Position numbers and translations under genes: made by a program. A stretch of 45,237 nt of DNA from an uncultured Opitutia bacterium. Its GTDB lineage: Bacteria > Verrucomicrobiota > Verrucomicrobiia > Opitutales > Opitutaceae. Location of the stretch: positions 1 to 45,237 of the forward strand of contig CAIOTK010000153.1 of the NCBI GenBank assembly GCA_903861185.1, read 5' to 3'. Shown one piece after another: positions 36,004 through 45,237 of the stretch (its first letter is position 1; the number at the start of each line of letters is the position of its first letter). The notes beneath the pieces were generated by a model. It did not search any database and was not told the DNA's origin. It was given only the letters and a program-made list of their open reading frames with translations.

Positions 36004-36077
36004 GGACGTGAAAAGTTCGTCGTCAGCGTCCGGAGGCGCGCTGCCCGGGGCAAGGGTAATCTCCGGACTGGCCGGGA

Positions 36078-38876
<2,799 letters not shown>

Positions 38877-38958
38877 GGGACGCGACCCGGTACCGGCGCG
38901 CCCGCGAAGTGCAAGACTTGGTTTTTCTTTCGCGCGCGCTCCGGCGGCATTTCGCCGC

Positions 38959-40050
38959 TCAGGCGGCGGGGGCGCGCGGGGTCTCGGCGAGCGCGGCGTC
39001 GAAGGCGGCGAGCATCGAGGCGATCGTGGCGTCGGTCTCGTCGCCCATATTCGAGATGCGGAAGGTCTTGCCCTTGAGCTTGCCGTAGCCGCCGTCGATC
39101 ACGAGGCCGTGCTTCGACTTCAGCGTCTTGTTGAGCGCGCCGAGGTCGTAGCCGAGGTTGTTCGCGAAGCAGTTCAGCGTTACGGAGCCGAAGCCCGGCG
39201 GCGGGAACATCGTGAAGCCTTTGGCGAGGACGTGTTCGCGGACGGTGCGGTTAAGCCGGGCGTGGCGGGCGTGACGGTTGGCGATGCCCTCGGCGCGGAT
39301 GTCCTCCAGCTTGGACTGCAGCGCGTAGATCAGCGAGATCGCCGGCGTGCTCGGGGTCATCCCCTGCTCGTGGTTCTTCTGGAACTCGACCAAGTCGAAG
39401 TAGTAGCCGCGGCCCTCGGTGCCCGCGGCGCGCTCGAGGGCGCGGGCGGAGGCGGAGACCAGCGCGAGCCCCGGCGGCAGGGCGAGCGCCTTCTGCGAGC
39501 CGGTGATAAGGATGTCGATGCCCAGCTCGTCCTTCGGGAGCGGCATCGCGCTGAAGGAGCTGACCGTGTCGACGATCGAGATGACCTCCGGGAACTCGCG
39601 AATCACGCGCATCAGGGCCGGCAGGTCGCTCATGCAGCCGCAGGAGGTCTCGTTGTGAATGAGCGTGATCGCGTCGTAGCCGCCGGTCGCGAGCTCGCGG
39701 CGCACCGCGTCGGGGTCCACGGGCTTGCCCCAGTCGAAGCGGAGGGCGGTGGCCGCCTTCCCGGCGCGGAGGGAGACGTCGTACCACTTGTCCGAGAACG
39801 CCCCGTTCATGCAGTTCAGCACCTTGCGTTGCGCCACGTTGCGCAGGGCGCCTTCCATCACGCCCCAAGCGCTGCTGGTGGCCAAGTATACCGGGTCCCG
39901 GGTACCGGCGAGGGCCTGCAGTTCGGGCTGGATCGCCTGGTACAGCGCGACGAATTCCGTGCTGCGGTGGCCGATCATCGGGCGCGCCATCGCGCGGAGG
40001 GTCTTCTCGGAGACGGCGATCGGGCCGGGAATGAAGAGTTTGTAGCTCAT
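38959..40050 (-). CDS. Class V aminotransferase (alanine-glyoxylate / serine-pyruvate type)
   Basis: PLP-dependent aminotransferase of 363 residues. ATG 40050 gives [33 protein letters not shown], the standard SPT/AGT opening. The frame extends 40 residues upstream into the divergent region, which is not family sequence. PLP-binding Lys is in [32 protein letters not shown] holds the Asp that contacts the pyridine nitrogen; [15 protein letters not shown] and [24 protein letters not shown] follow. The reaction is probably transamination between alanine or serine and glyoxylate or pyruvate; phosphonate-type substrates cannot be excluded. 82 bp from the topoisomerase start on the same strand. Confidence 0.9.
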   Translation of the reverse strand: MSYKLFIPGPIAVSEKTLRAMARPMIGHRSTEFVALYQAIQPELQALAGTRDPVYLATSSAWGVMEGALRNVAQRKVLNCMNGAFSDKWYDVSLRAGKAATALRFDWGKPVDPDAVRRELATGGYDAITLIHNETSCGCMSDLPALMRVIREFPEVISIVDTVSSFSAMPLPKDELGIDILITGSQKALALPPGLALVSASARALERAAGTEGRGYYFDLVEFQKNHEQGMTPSTPAISLIYALQSKLEDIRAEGIANRHARHARLNRTVREHVLAKGFTMFPPPGFGSVTLNCFANNLGYDLGALNKTLKSKHGLVIDGGYGKLKGKTFRISNMGDETDATIASMLAAFDAALAETPRAPAA

Positions 40051-40138
40051 AGGTCGGAGGACGCCGGGCGGGATGCCGGGCGTGCGAAAACTGTTTACGC
40101 CGCCGGATGCGTCAACCTTAGGTTTCGCGCCCGCGCCG
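40051..40138. promoter_or_regulatory. Divergent promoter region, aminotransferase / lpxK
   Basis: An 88-bp gap between divergent starts. It contains a relatively A/T-rich core (GCGAAAACTGTTTACGC, 40083-40099), which stands out from the GC-rich surroundings and is a plausible core promoter area for one or both genes. No -35/-10 pair is convincing. Confidence 0.35.
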
Positions 40139-41353
40139 ATGTCCTCCTCCTGGCTTAAGAAGCAGCTCAACGCCCTCGAGCTATTTACCGTCGACGTGAT
40201 CTACGGTCGGCGCGCGGGCGCGGGCACGGCAATCTACGGTGGATTCCTGCAGGGCCTGTCGTGGCTCTTCAGCGCGGCGGCGCAGACGCGGGTCTGGCTT
40301 TACCGGCAGCGCATCTTGCACGACCAGCCGCTGGGCTGCCTCGTGGTCGTGGTCGGTAACCTCACGGTCGGGGGCACCGGGAAGACCCCGGTGGTGGAGA
40401 AGTTTGCCCGCGCCCTGCGCGACCGCGGCCGCCGCGTTGCGATCCTCAGCCGCGGTTACAAGAGCCGCGGGGCCCCGCTGTGGCGCCGCGCGTGGTGGCG
40501 GCTTACCCACGCCGAGCCGCCCCCGCCCCGCATTGTGAGCGATGGTGAGCGACTCCTGCTCGGCAGCGACGAGGCCGGCGACGAGCCCTGGATGCTTGCG
40601 CGGAACCTGCCGGGCGTCGTCGTCCTCGTGGACAAGAACCGCGTGCAGGCGGGTCGCTACGCGGTGCGACGCTTCGGCTGCGACACCCTCGTCCTCGACG
40701 ACGGTTTCCAGTACCTGCCGCTCAAGGGCAGCCTCAACCTGCTGCTGGTCGACAAGACCAACCCGTTCGGGAACGGCCACCTGCTGCCCCGCGGGATCCT
40801 GCGCGAGCCGGTGAAACACCTCCGACGCGCCCACTACGTCTTTCTCACCAAATCCGACGGGCGGAGGGACCCCGAACTGGAGCGGACGATCGCCGCCCAC
40901 AACCCTGGGGCGGACCTCATCGAGTGTGCCCACCGCCCGCGGCACCTCCGCCGGTTCGGGCTGCCCGAAGAAGCTCCGGGCGGGCGCGAGCCGCTGGGCT
41001 TCCTGCAGGGGCGGCGCGTGTTTGCGTTCAGCGGTATCGCCACCCCCGAGAGCTTCGAGAAGTTCCTGCGCGACCTAGGGGCGGTGCTGGCCGGCCGCGA
41101 GCGGTTCCTTGACCACTACCGCTTCGGCGAGGAGGACCTCGGTCAACTCTTCGCGCAGGCCGCTCGCGACGGCGCGGAGTGCCTCGTTACGACCGAGAAG
41201 GACGCCGTTCGTATTCGGGATGACCTGCCCTGCCCGCTGCCGCTGTACTACCTGCGGCTGGAGATCGAGATCCTGCGGGGCGCGGCCGATTTCGACGAAG
41301 CCGTTGGCCGGATCTGCTTCCCCGCGTCCGGGCCGCGGACGGCGGGCGGCTGA
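40139..41353 (+). CDS. lpxK: Tetraacyldisaccharide 4'-kinase
   Basis: Phosphorylates the 4' position of the lipid A precursor at the inner membrane, which shows that the organism builds lipopolysaccharide. ATG 40139 gives 404 residues; the frame is open upstream but that part lies in the divergent promoter. An N-terminal amphipathic/hydrophobic segment ([25 protein letters not shown]) is followed by the P-loop [76 protein letters not shown] and [13 protein letters not shown], all typical of LpxK. A longer-than-usual loop around [18 protein letters not shown] is present. A 64-bp spacer without visible signals follows. Confidence 0.96.
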   Translation: MSSSWLKKQLNALELFTVDVIYGRRAGAGTAIYGGFLQGLSWLFSAAAQTRVWLYRQRILHDQPLGCLVVVVGNLTVGGTGKTPVVEKFARALRDRGRRVAILSRGYKSRGAPLWRRAWWRLTHAEPPPPRIVSDGERLLLGSDEAGDEPWMLARNLPGVVVLVDKNRVQAGRYAVRRFGCDTLVLDDGFQYLPLKGSLNLLLVDKTNPFGNGHLLPRGILREPVKHLRRAHYVFLTKSDGRRDPELERTIAAHNPGADLIECAHRPRHLRRFGLPEEAPGGREPLGFLQGRRVFAFSGIATPESFEKFLRDLGAVLAGRERFLDHYRFGEEDLGQLFAQAARDGAECLVTTEKDAVRIRDDLPCPLPLYYLRLEIEILRGAADFDEAVGRICFPASGPRTAGG

Positions 41354-41417
41354 CCGCGCTGGCAGCCGTGTTTGCCCTTGCGGCGCCCGCGCGCCCGGCC
41401 GTTAGTCTGCCCCGATC

Positions 41418-42539
41418 ATGCTGCTCGATTCCCGCTTCGAGAAACTGGCCGCTGGCCTCGTCGGCTTCTCCACTGAGCTCGCCCGCGGCGAGCGCGTGCT
41501 CATCGACGCCTTCGACATTCCCGATGCGATGGTAGTCGCCCTCGTCCGGGCGGCCCGGGCGCGTGGGGCGCACCCCCTCGTGCAGCTGCACCGCGCGCGC
41601 ATCACTCGCGAACTCGCGCTGGGCGCCGAAGAGGCCCAGTTCGCCGCGCACGCTGAGGTCGAGTTGGCTCGGATGCAGCAGATGGACGCCTACATCGCGA
41701 TCCGCGGCTCGGAGAATATCTTCGAGTCCTCCGACGTCCCCTCTGCCAAGGTCCAGCTCGTCTCGCGCCTGATGAAACCCGTGTTGGACCACCGGGTAGG
41801 TCGGACCAAGTGGGTGGTGCTCCGCTGGCCTACGCCGTCGATGGCGCAGCAGGCGGGGATGAGTACCGAGGCCTTCGAGGACTTTTACTTCCGCGTCTGC
41901 ACTCTAGACTACGCCCGGATGGCCCCGGGGATGAAGGCGCTGAACGACCTGATGTGCCGGACCGACCAGGTCCACATCAAGGGCCCCGGCACCGACCTGC
42001 GGTTCTCGATCAAGGGGATCGGCGCGCGTTCCTGCGGCGGCTCGCGCAATATCCCGGACGGCGAGGTCTTCTCCTGTCCGGTCAAGGACAGCGTCGAGGG
42101 GCACATCCAGTACAACGCGCCGACGGTCTACCTCGGCCAGTCGTTCGACCAGGTGCGGCTCGCCTTCCGCAAGGGGCGGATCACGGAGGCGACCGCGAAC
42201 CACACGCGGCGGCTCAACGAGATCCTCGATAGCGATGCAGGTGCCCGCTTCATCGGGGAGTTCGCGATCGGCTTTAACCCCCACATCCTCGAGCCGATGC
42301 GCGATATCCTGTTCGACGAGAAGATCGCCGGTTCCTTCCACTTTACGCCCGGCCAGGCCTACGAGGGCGTCGGCAATGGGAATAAGTCGCAGGTCCATTG
42401 GGACCTCGTCTGCATCCAGCGGCCGGAATACGGCGGTGGCGAGATCTGGTTCGACGGCAAACTCATCCGCAAGGACGGTCTCTTCGTGCCCAAGTCACTG
42501 CAGAAGCTGAACCCCGCGTTCCTGCTCGGGGGCCGATGA
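41418..42539 (+). CDS. M29-family metalloaminopeptidase
   Basis: Co-catalytic metallo-aminopeptidase (AmpS/PepS/aminopeptidase T type) of 373 residues that removes N-terminal residues from peptides in the cytoplasm. Family blocks: the N-terminal domain with [32 protein letters not shown], then [31 protein letters not shown] (metal Glu), [10 protein letters not shown] (metal Glu), [12 protein letters not shown] (metal His) and SQVHWDLVC (metal His/Asp). ATG 41418 is the first start after lpxK, with no Shine-Dalgarno. It overlaps the deaminase gene by ATGA, opening a three-gene coupled run (aminopeptidase, deaminase, pseudouridine synthase). Confidence 0.92.
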   Translation: MLLDSRFEKLAAGLVGFSTELARGERVLIDAFDIPDAMVVALVRAARARGAHPLVQLHRARITRELALGAEEAQFAAHAEVELARMQQMDAYIAIRGSENIFESSDVPSAKVQLVSRLMKPVLDHRVGRTKWVVLRWPTPSMAQQAGMSTEAFEDFYFRVCTLDYARMAPGMKALNDLMCRTDQVHIKGPGTDLRFSIKGIGARSCGGSRNIPDGEVFSCPVKDSVEGHIQYNAPTVYLGQSFDQVRLAFRKGRITEATANHTRRLNEILDSDAGARFIGEFAIGFNPHILEPMRDILFDEKIAGSFHFTPGQAYEGVGNGNKSQVHWDLVCIQRPEYGGGEIWFDGKLIRKDGLFVPKSLQKLNPAFLLGGR

Positions 42540-43513
42540 GGGACTTCATCCAGGCGCTGCCCAAGACGGAGACGCATCTCCACGTTGAGGGGGCCCTGCC
42601 GTACGAACTGCTGGTTGCCCTCGATCCTGTCCGCTGGGCACCGGACCCGCCGTTCCGGGCCCGCGCCTACCGCTACGCCTCGTTCCCGGACTTTGAGCGG
42701 ATTCTGCTAGAGCACGCTCTGCCGTGGTTTACCTCCGCGGAGCGCTACCACGAGGCCGCGCGGGTAATGTTCGCCCAGCACGTCGCGCAGAACGTCCGCT
42801 ACGTGGAGACCAGCTTTCACTTGCCCGTGAGCCAGCATATCGGCGTGCCGGGGCCGGAGATCGTGGCGGCGATCCGCAGCGCGGCTCCGCCGGGGCTCGA
42901 GGTGCGGGTGTTCGCCGGGATGCTTCGGTCAGACTTTGAGGGGGAGCTGCGGCCGGTGATCAATTCCCTACACACTTGGCCAGATCTCGCCGGCGTCGAT
43001 CTCCACGGCCACGAGGTGATGCCCACTCCGCCCGACGCGCGCGGCGTTTGGGCCCGCTTACGTGCCGCCGGCAAGGTCACCAAGTGCCACGCGGGCGAGT
43101 TCGACGGGCCCGCCCGGGTGCGCGAGGCGATCGAGGAACTTGGCGTGACGCGAATCCAACACGGGGTCCGCGCGGTGGAAGATCCTGGGGTGCTACGCCT
43201 CGCGGCCGAGCGCGGGGTCACCTTCGATGTCTGTCCCCTCAGCAACGTCGGCCTGCAAGTGGTGCCGGCGCTGCGCGACCACCCCTTGCCGCGTCTTCTC
43301 GCCGCTGGGGTGCGCTGCACGGTGAGTACCGACGACCCCCTCTGCTTCGCCAACACGCTCTCCGAGGAATACGAGGCTCTTGCCCGGGAACTCGGCTTCG
43401 GTGCCCGCGAACTCGCGGGCGTGGCTCGGGCCGGCTGGGAAGTCGCAGACGTCCCCGCCACCACCCGGGCCACGATGCTCGCCACCATCGACCGGTTGGC
43501 CGCCTTAATATGA
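42536..43513 (+). CDS. Adenosine/adenine deaminase-family enzyme
   Basis: Zinc-dependent amidohydrolase of 325 residues in the Add family, which deaminates adenosine or adenine. ATG 42536 ([22 protein letters not shown]) overlaps the previous stop by ATGA. Metal ligands: THLHVEGA (two His), [10 protein letters not shown] (His and catalytic Glu), [13 protein letters not shown]-type IQHGVRA (His) and [14 protein letters not shown] (Asp pair). The length and the loop regions do not settle adenosine against adenine or a modified purine such as 6-aminodeoxyfutalosine; I leave the substrate open. Coupled by ATGA to the downstream pseudouridine synthase. Confidence 0.87.
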   Translation: MRDFIQALPKTETHLHVEGALPYELLVALDPVRWAPDPPFRARAYRYASFPDFERILLEHALPWFTSAERYHEAARVMFAQHVAQNVRYVETSFHLPVSQHIGVPGPEIVAAIRSAAPPGLEVRVFAGMLRSDFEGELRPVINSLHTWPDLAGVDLHGHEVMPTPPDARGVWARLRAAGKVTKCHAGEFDGPARVREAIEELGVTRIQHGVRAVEDPGVLRLAAERGVTFDVCPLSNVGLQVVPALRDHPLPRLLAAGVRCTVSTDDPLCFANTLSEEYEALARELGFGARELAGVARAGWEVADVPATTRATMLATIDRLAALI

Positions 43514-44469
43514 GCGCCCCCGAATCCGAGATTCACCTTGTGCCCGACGGCTCGCCGCGCCGGGCCGACAAGGAGCTGGCTGCGGCTTTTCCGGCCCATA
43601 GCCGCACCGCGCTCCAGCGCGCGTTTGATGCCGGGCTGGTGTTCCGCGCGGGGGTTCCCATCGGCCGGGATACCTCCGTCCACGCTGGGGACCAGCTCGA
43701 GTTCGCGCTCCCCGCCGTCCGCCCGGCCGAGCTGCGTGCGGTGGACCTGCCGCTAGATATCCTTTTCGAAGACCGCCACCTCCTCGCGGTCAACAAAGCC
43801 GCCGGCATGATCGTGCACCCCGGCGCAGCCACGGGGGAAGACACGCTAGTGCACGCCTTACTGGCTCATTGTGCGGATACCCTCAGCGGCATCGGCGGCG
43901 TGCAGCGCCCGGGCATCGTGCACCGACTAGACAAGGATACGACCGGAGTGATGGTCGTGGCGAAGACCGACGCGGCCCACCGTGCGCTCGCGGATCAGTT
44001 CGCGCAGCGCACCCTCACGAAGGAGTACGTCGCGTTGGTCACGGGGGTGCCTCCGCTCCTGAGCGGGGTTATCGACCGGGCCATTTCCCGCCATCCTACC
44101 CATCGCCACCGGATGACGGTGGGCGAGGGGGGCAAGCCCGCGCGTACCGCGTGGGAGCGGGTGGAGGCGCACGGAAGCATCGGCGCGCTGCTCCGCTGTC
44201 GCATCTTCACGGGACGCACCCATCAGATTCGCGTGCACCTGAAGTCCCTCGGGCACCCAATCCTTGGCGATGCCCTCTACGGCTGGAAACCGGATCCGCG
44301 CCTCAAGGTCATTCCCGCGCGGGTGATGTTGCACGCCGAGCACCTGCTGCTGACGCATCCCGTCACGGGGCGGGAATTGGACCTGCGGGCGCCCATCCCG
44401 GACGACTTCGCCGCCGTCCGCAAGGCCCTGGGCGCCGCGGCCCGCCGCGAGGCACGGGACCGGCAGTGA
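43510..44469 (+). CDS. RluD-type ribosomal RNA pseudouridine synthase
   Basis: RluA/RluD-family enzyme converting specific uridines in 23S rRNA to pseudouridine, 319 residues. ATG 43510 sits in an ATGA overlap with the deaminase; the open frame upstream is out-of-frame coding of that gene. The N-terminal S4 RNA-binding domain (~15-75, [18 protein letters not shown]) is followed by the catalytic domain: [21 protein letters not shown], then [20 protein letters not shown] with the catalytic Asp in RLDKDT, and [24 protein letters not shown]. Which of RluC or RluD specificity applies cannot be decided from sequence alone. It converges on the phosphatase gene with 7 bp between. Confidence 0.93.
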   Translation: MSAPESEIHLVPDGSPRRADKELAAAFPAHSRTALQRAFDAGLVFRAGVPIGRDTSVHAGDQLEFALPAVRPAELRAVDLPLDILFEDRHLLAVNKAAGMIVHPGAATGEDTLVHALLAHCADTLSGIGGVQRPGIVHRLDKDTTGVMVVAKTDAAHRALADQFAQRTLTKEYVALVTGVPPLLSGVIDRAISRHPTHRHRMTVGEGGKPARTAWERVEAHGSIGALLRCRIFTGRTHQIRVHLKSLGHPILGDALYGWKPDPRLKVIPARVMLHAEHLLLTHPVTGRELDLRAPIPDDFAAVRKALGAAARREARDRQ

Positions 44470-44476
44470 GGCTCGG

Positions 44477-45237
44477 TCAGGGGGCGCGCCCCGCGAGGAG
44501 TTCCGCCGCGACGCCGTGGCGCAGGCTCCACCACGAGTGGCGAAGGACGCTGCAGCCCGTCAGATCCGCCATGGCTACGAGCGTCGCGAGCGCCGCCGGA
44601 AACACGTCCGCTCGCGCCGCACTGAGGCCGGGAAGCACGTGGCGTGCGGCCAAGGGGAGCGCGCCGACGCGGTCGAGCAGTTCGCGGAGTAGGGCGACGG
44701 GAATTTCTGGGGAGCTGTCGTCCAGACCGATCCCCGCCGCGGCGGCCAGCATCGCGCGGGCGGTGCTGACGGTGCCGCCAGTGGCGGCCACTGGCAGGCC
44801 CCGGAACGCGTCCCGGGTCAGTCCCGCTTCCGTAGCGATGGCGGTGGCGTGACGGGCGATGGCCGCGCGGGCGGTTTCCGGCAGCGGCAGGGCTGGGTTA
44901 GCGACGAACCGTTCGGTTAGGCGGACACAGCCGAGGGGCAGGCTTAGCGCACATCGGACCGCCGCGCCGCGGAACTCGAGCGCCTCGAGGCTCCCGCCGC
45001 CGAGGTCGAAAAGCGCGAGGTCGTCCGCCGCGGTGAGCGCCGGGTCGCAGCGCAGTCCCCGGCCGATCAAGCGGGCCTCGTCGGTGCCGGAGAGGATACG
45101 TAACGGGAGGCCCGTCGCGCCGGTCACGGCGGCGGCGAACTCCCGACCGTTCTCTGCGTCGCGCACGGCACTGGTGGCGACTACGGCGGTGACGTCCGCA
45201 CCGTGCAGCCGGGCTTCCGCGGCGAGGGTACGAACTG
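44477..45237 (-). CDS. Ppx/GppA-family phosphatase (5' end outside window)
   Basis: Exopolyphosphatase / pppGpp phosphohydrolase of the actin-like ATPase superfamily. The frame is open to the window edge, so the start and the N-terminal phosphate-1 loop are not seen; 253 residues are visible. Visible blocks are VVATSAVRDAENGREF, LRILSGTDEARLIGRGL (normally SGxEEA), ALFDLGGGSLEALEF (phosphate-2 loop) and a later VAATGGTVSTARAML (adenosine-type glycine motif). The GTG that could start at 45166 lies inside the conserved ATSAVRDA motif and is not the true start. It may be the short Ppx2-like form, since the C-terminus ends soon after the core. Confidence 0.9.
   Translation of the reverse strand, partial: VRTLAAEARLHGADVTAVVATSAVRDAENGREFAAAVTGATGLPLRILSGTDEARLIGRGLRCDPALTAADDLALFDLGGGSLEALEFRGAAVRCALSLPLGCVRLTERFVANPALPLPETARAAIARHATAIATEAGLTRDAFRGLPVAATGGTVSTARAMLAAAAGIGLDDSSPEIPVALLRELLDRVGALPLAARHVLPGLSAARADVFPAALATLVAMADLTGCSVLRHSWWSLRHGVAAELLAGRAP

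Noticed and set aside
38940-38960. Hairpin GCGGC-ATTTC-GCCGC after the aminotransferase as an intrinsic terminator
   Set aside because: The stem is only about 5 bp and no T-run follows it on the minus strand.
42976-44469. A 497-residue form of the pseudouridine synthase
   Set aside because: The extra N-terminal part is an alternative frame of the deaminase gene; ATG 43510 gives the S4 domain directly.

Overview
This 45.2 kb window is a compact, very GC-rich stretch of bacterial chromosome with about 34 protein genes on both strands. No gene-free stretch reaches 300 bases; the longest gap is about 160 bp. I see no tRNA, rRNA, CRISPR array, insertion sequence, integrase or phage gene. The gene set suggests a Gram-negative member of the Verrucomicrobia, most likely Opitutaceae-like. 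The signs are lipid A synthesis (LpxK), a Rho with a long low-complexity N-terminal extension, secreted NHL/Ig-like surface proteins ending in a repeated C-terminal module, paired secreted sulfatases beside a large esterase, PQQ-repeat proteins, and long PIG-L deacetylases. This assignment is inference from family content, not from a marker gene.

Layout. 1-7774 (+): 3' part of rho, then a type IV pilus/type II secretion motor block (GspE/PilB ATPase with a frameshift, PilT, a second PilB, PilC). 7780-8616 (+): sugar isomerase-like TIM barrel. 8595-10116 (-): D,D-carboxypeptidase followed by coaD. 10253-12889 (+): large secreted NHL/Ig protein. 12957-19897 (+): a tightly coupled run of secreted PIG-L deacetylase, 54-residue membrane protein, sodium/solute symporter, BshC-like protein, BshB1-like deacetylase and BshA-like glycosyltransferase; I read this as a bacillithiol-type low-molecular-weight thiol locus. 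19968-25321 (+): FmdB zinc ribbon, two coupled envelope proteins of unknown function, MurJ, an SBF-like transporter and a nitroreductase. 25341-28311 (-) and 28472-30634 (+): two sulfatases divergent from a two-domain esterase, a small polysaccharide-degradation locus. 30647-32772 (-): rdgB and an NtrC-type regulator without a Fis helix-turn-helix. 32858-33634 (+): M50 protease. 33656-40050 (-): PQQ-repeat protein, class II aldolase, topoisomerase III, class V aminotransferase. 40139-44469 (+): lpxK, M29 aminopeptidase, adenosine-deaminase family enzyme, RluD-type pseudouridine synthase. 44477-45237 (-): partial Ppx/GppA phosphatase.

The most interesting region is 12957-19897. BshA and BshB1 are clear. 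The gene just upstream encodes only 254 residues but carries the landmarks of BshC (GQQ, a DHD motif and a C-terminal GxGExAY), whereas known BshC proteins are about twice as long. It is translationally coupled to a symporter with a tiny membrane partner and to a secreted deacetylase. Together they could form a thiol synthesis plus uptake or salvage system with a minimal ligase. A second window-wide oddity is the near absence of Shine-Dalgarno sequences before genes that do not overlap their upstream neighbour.
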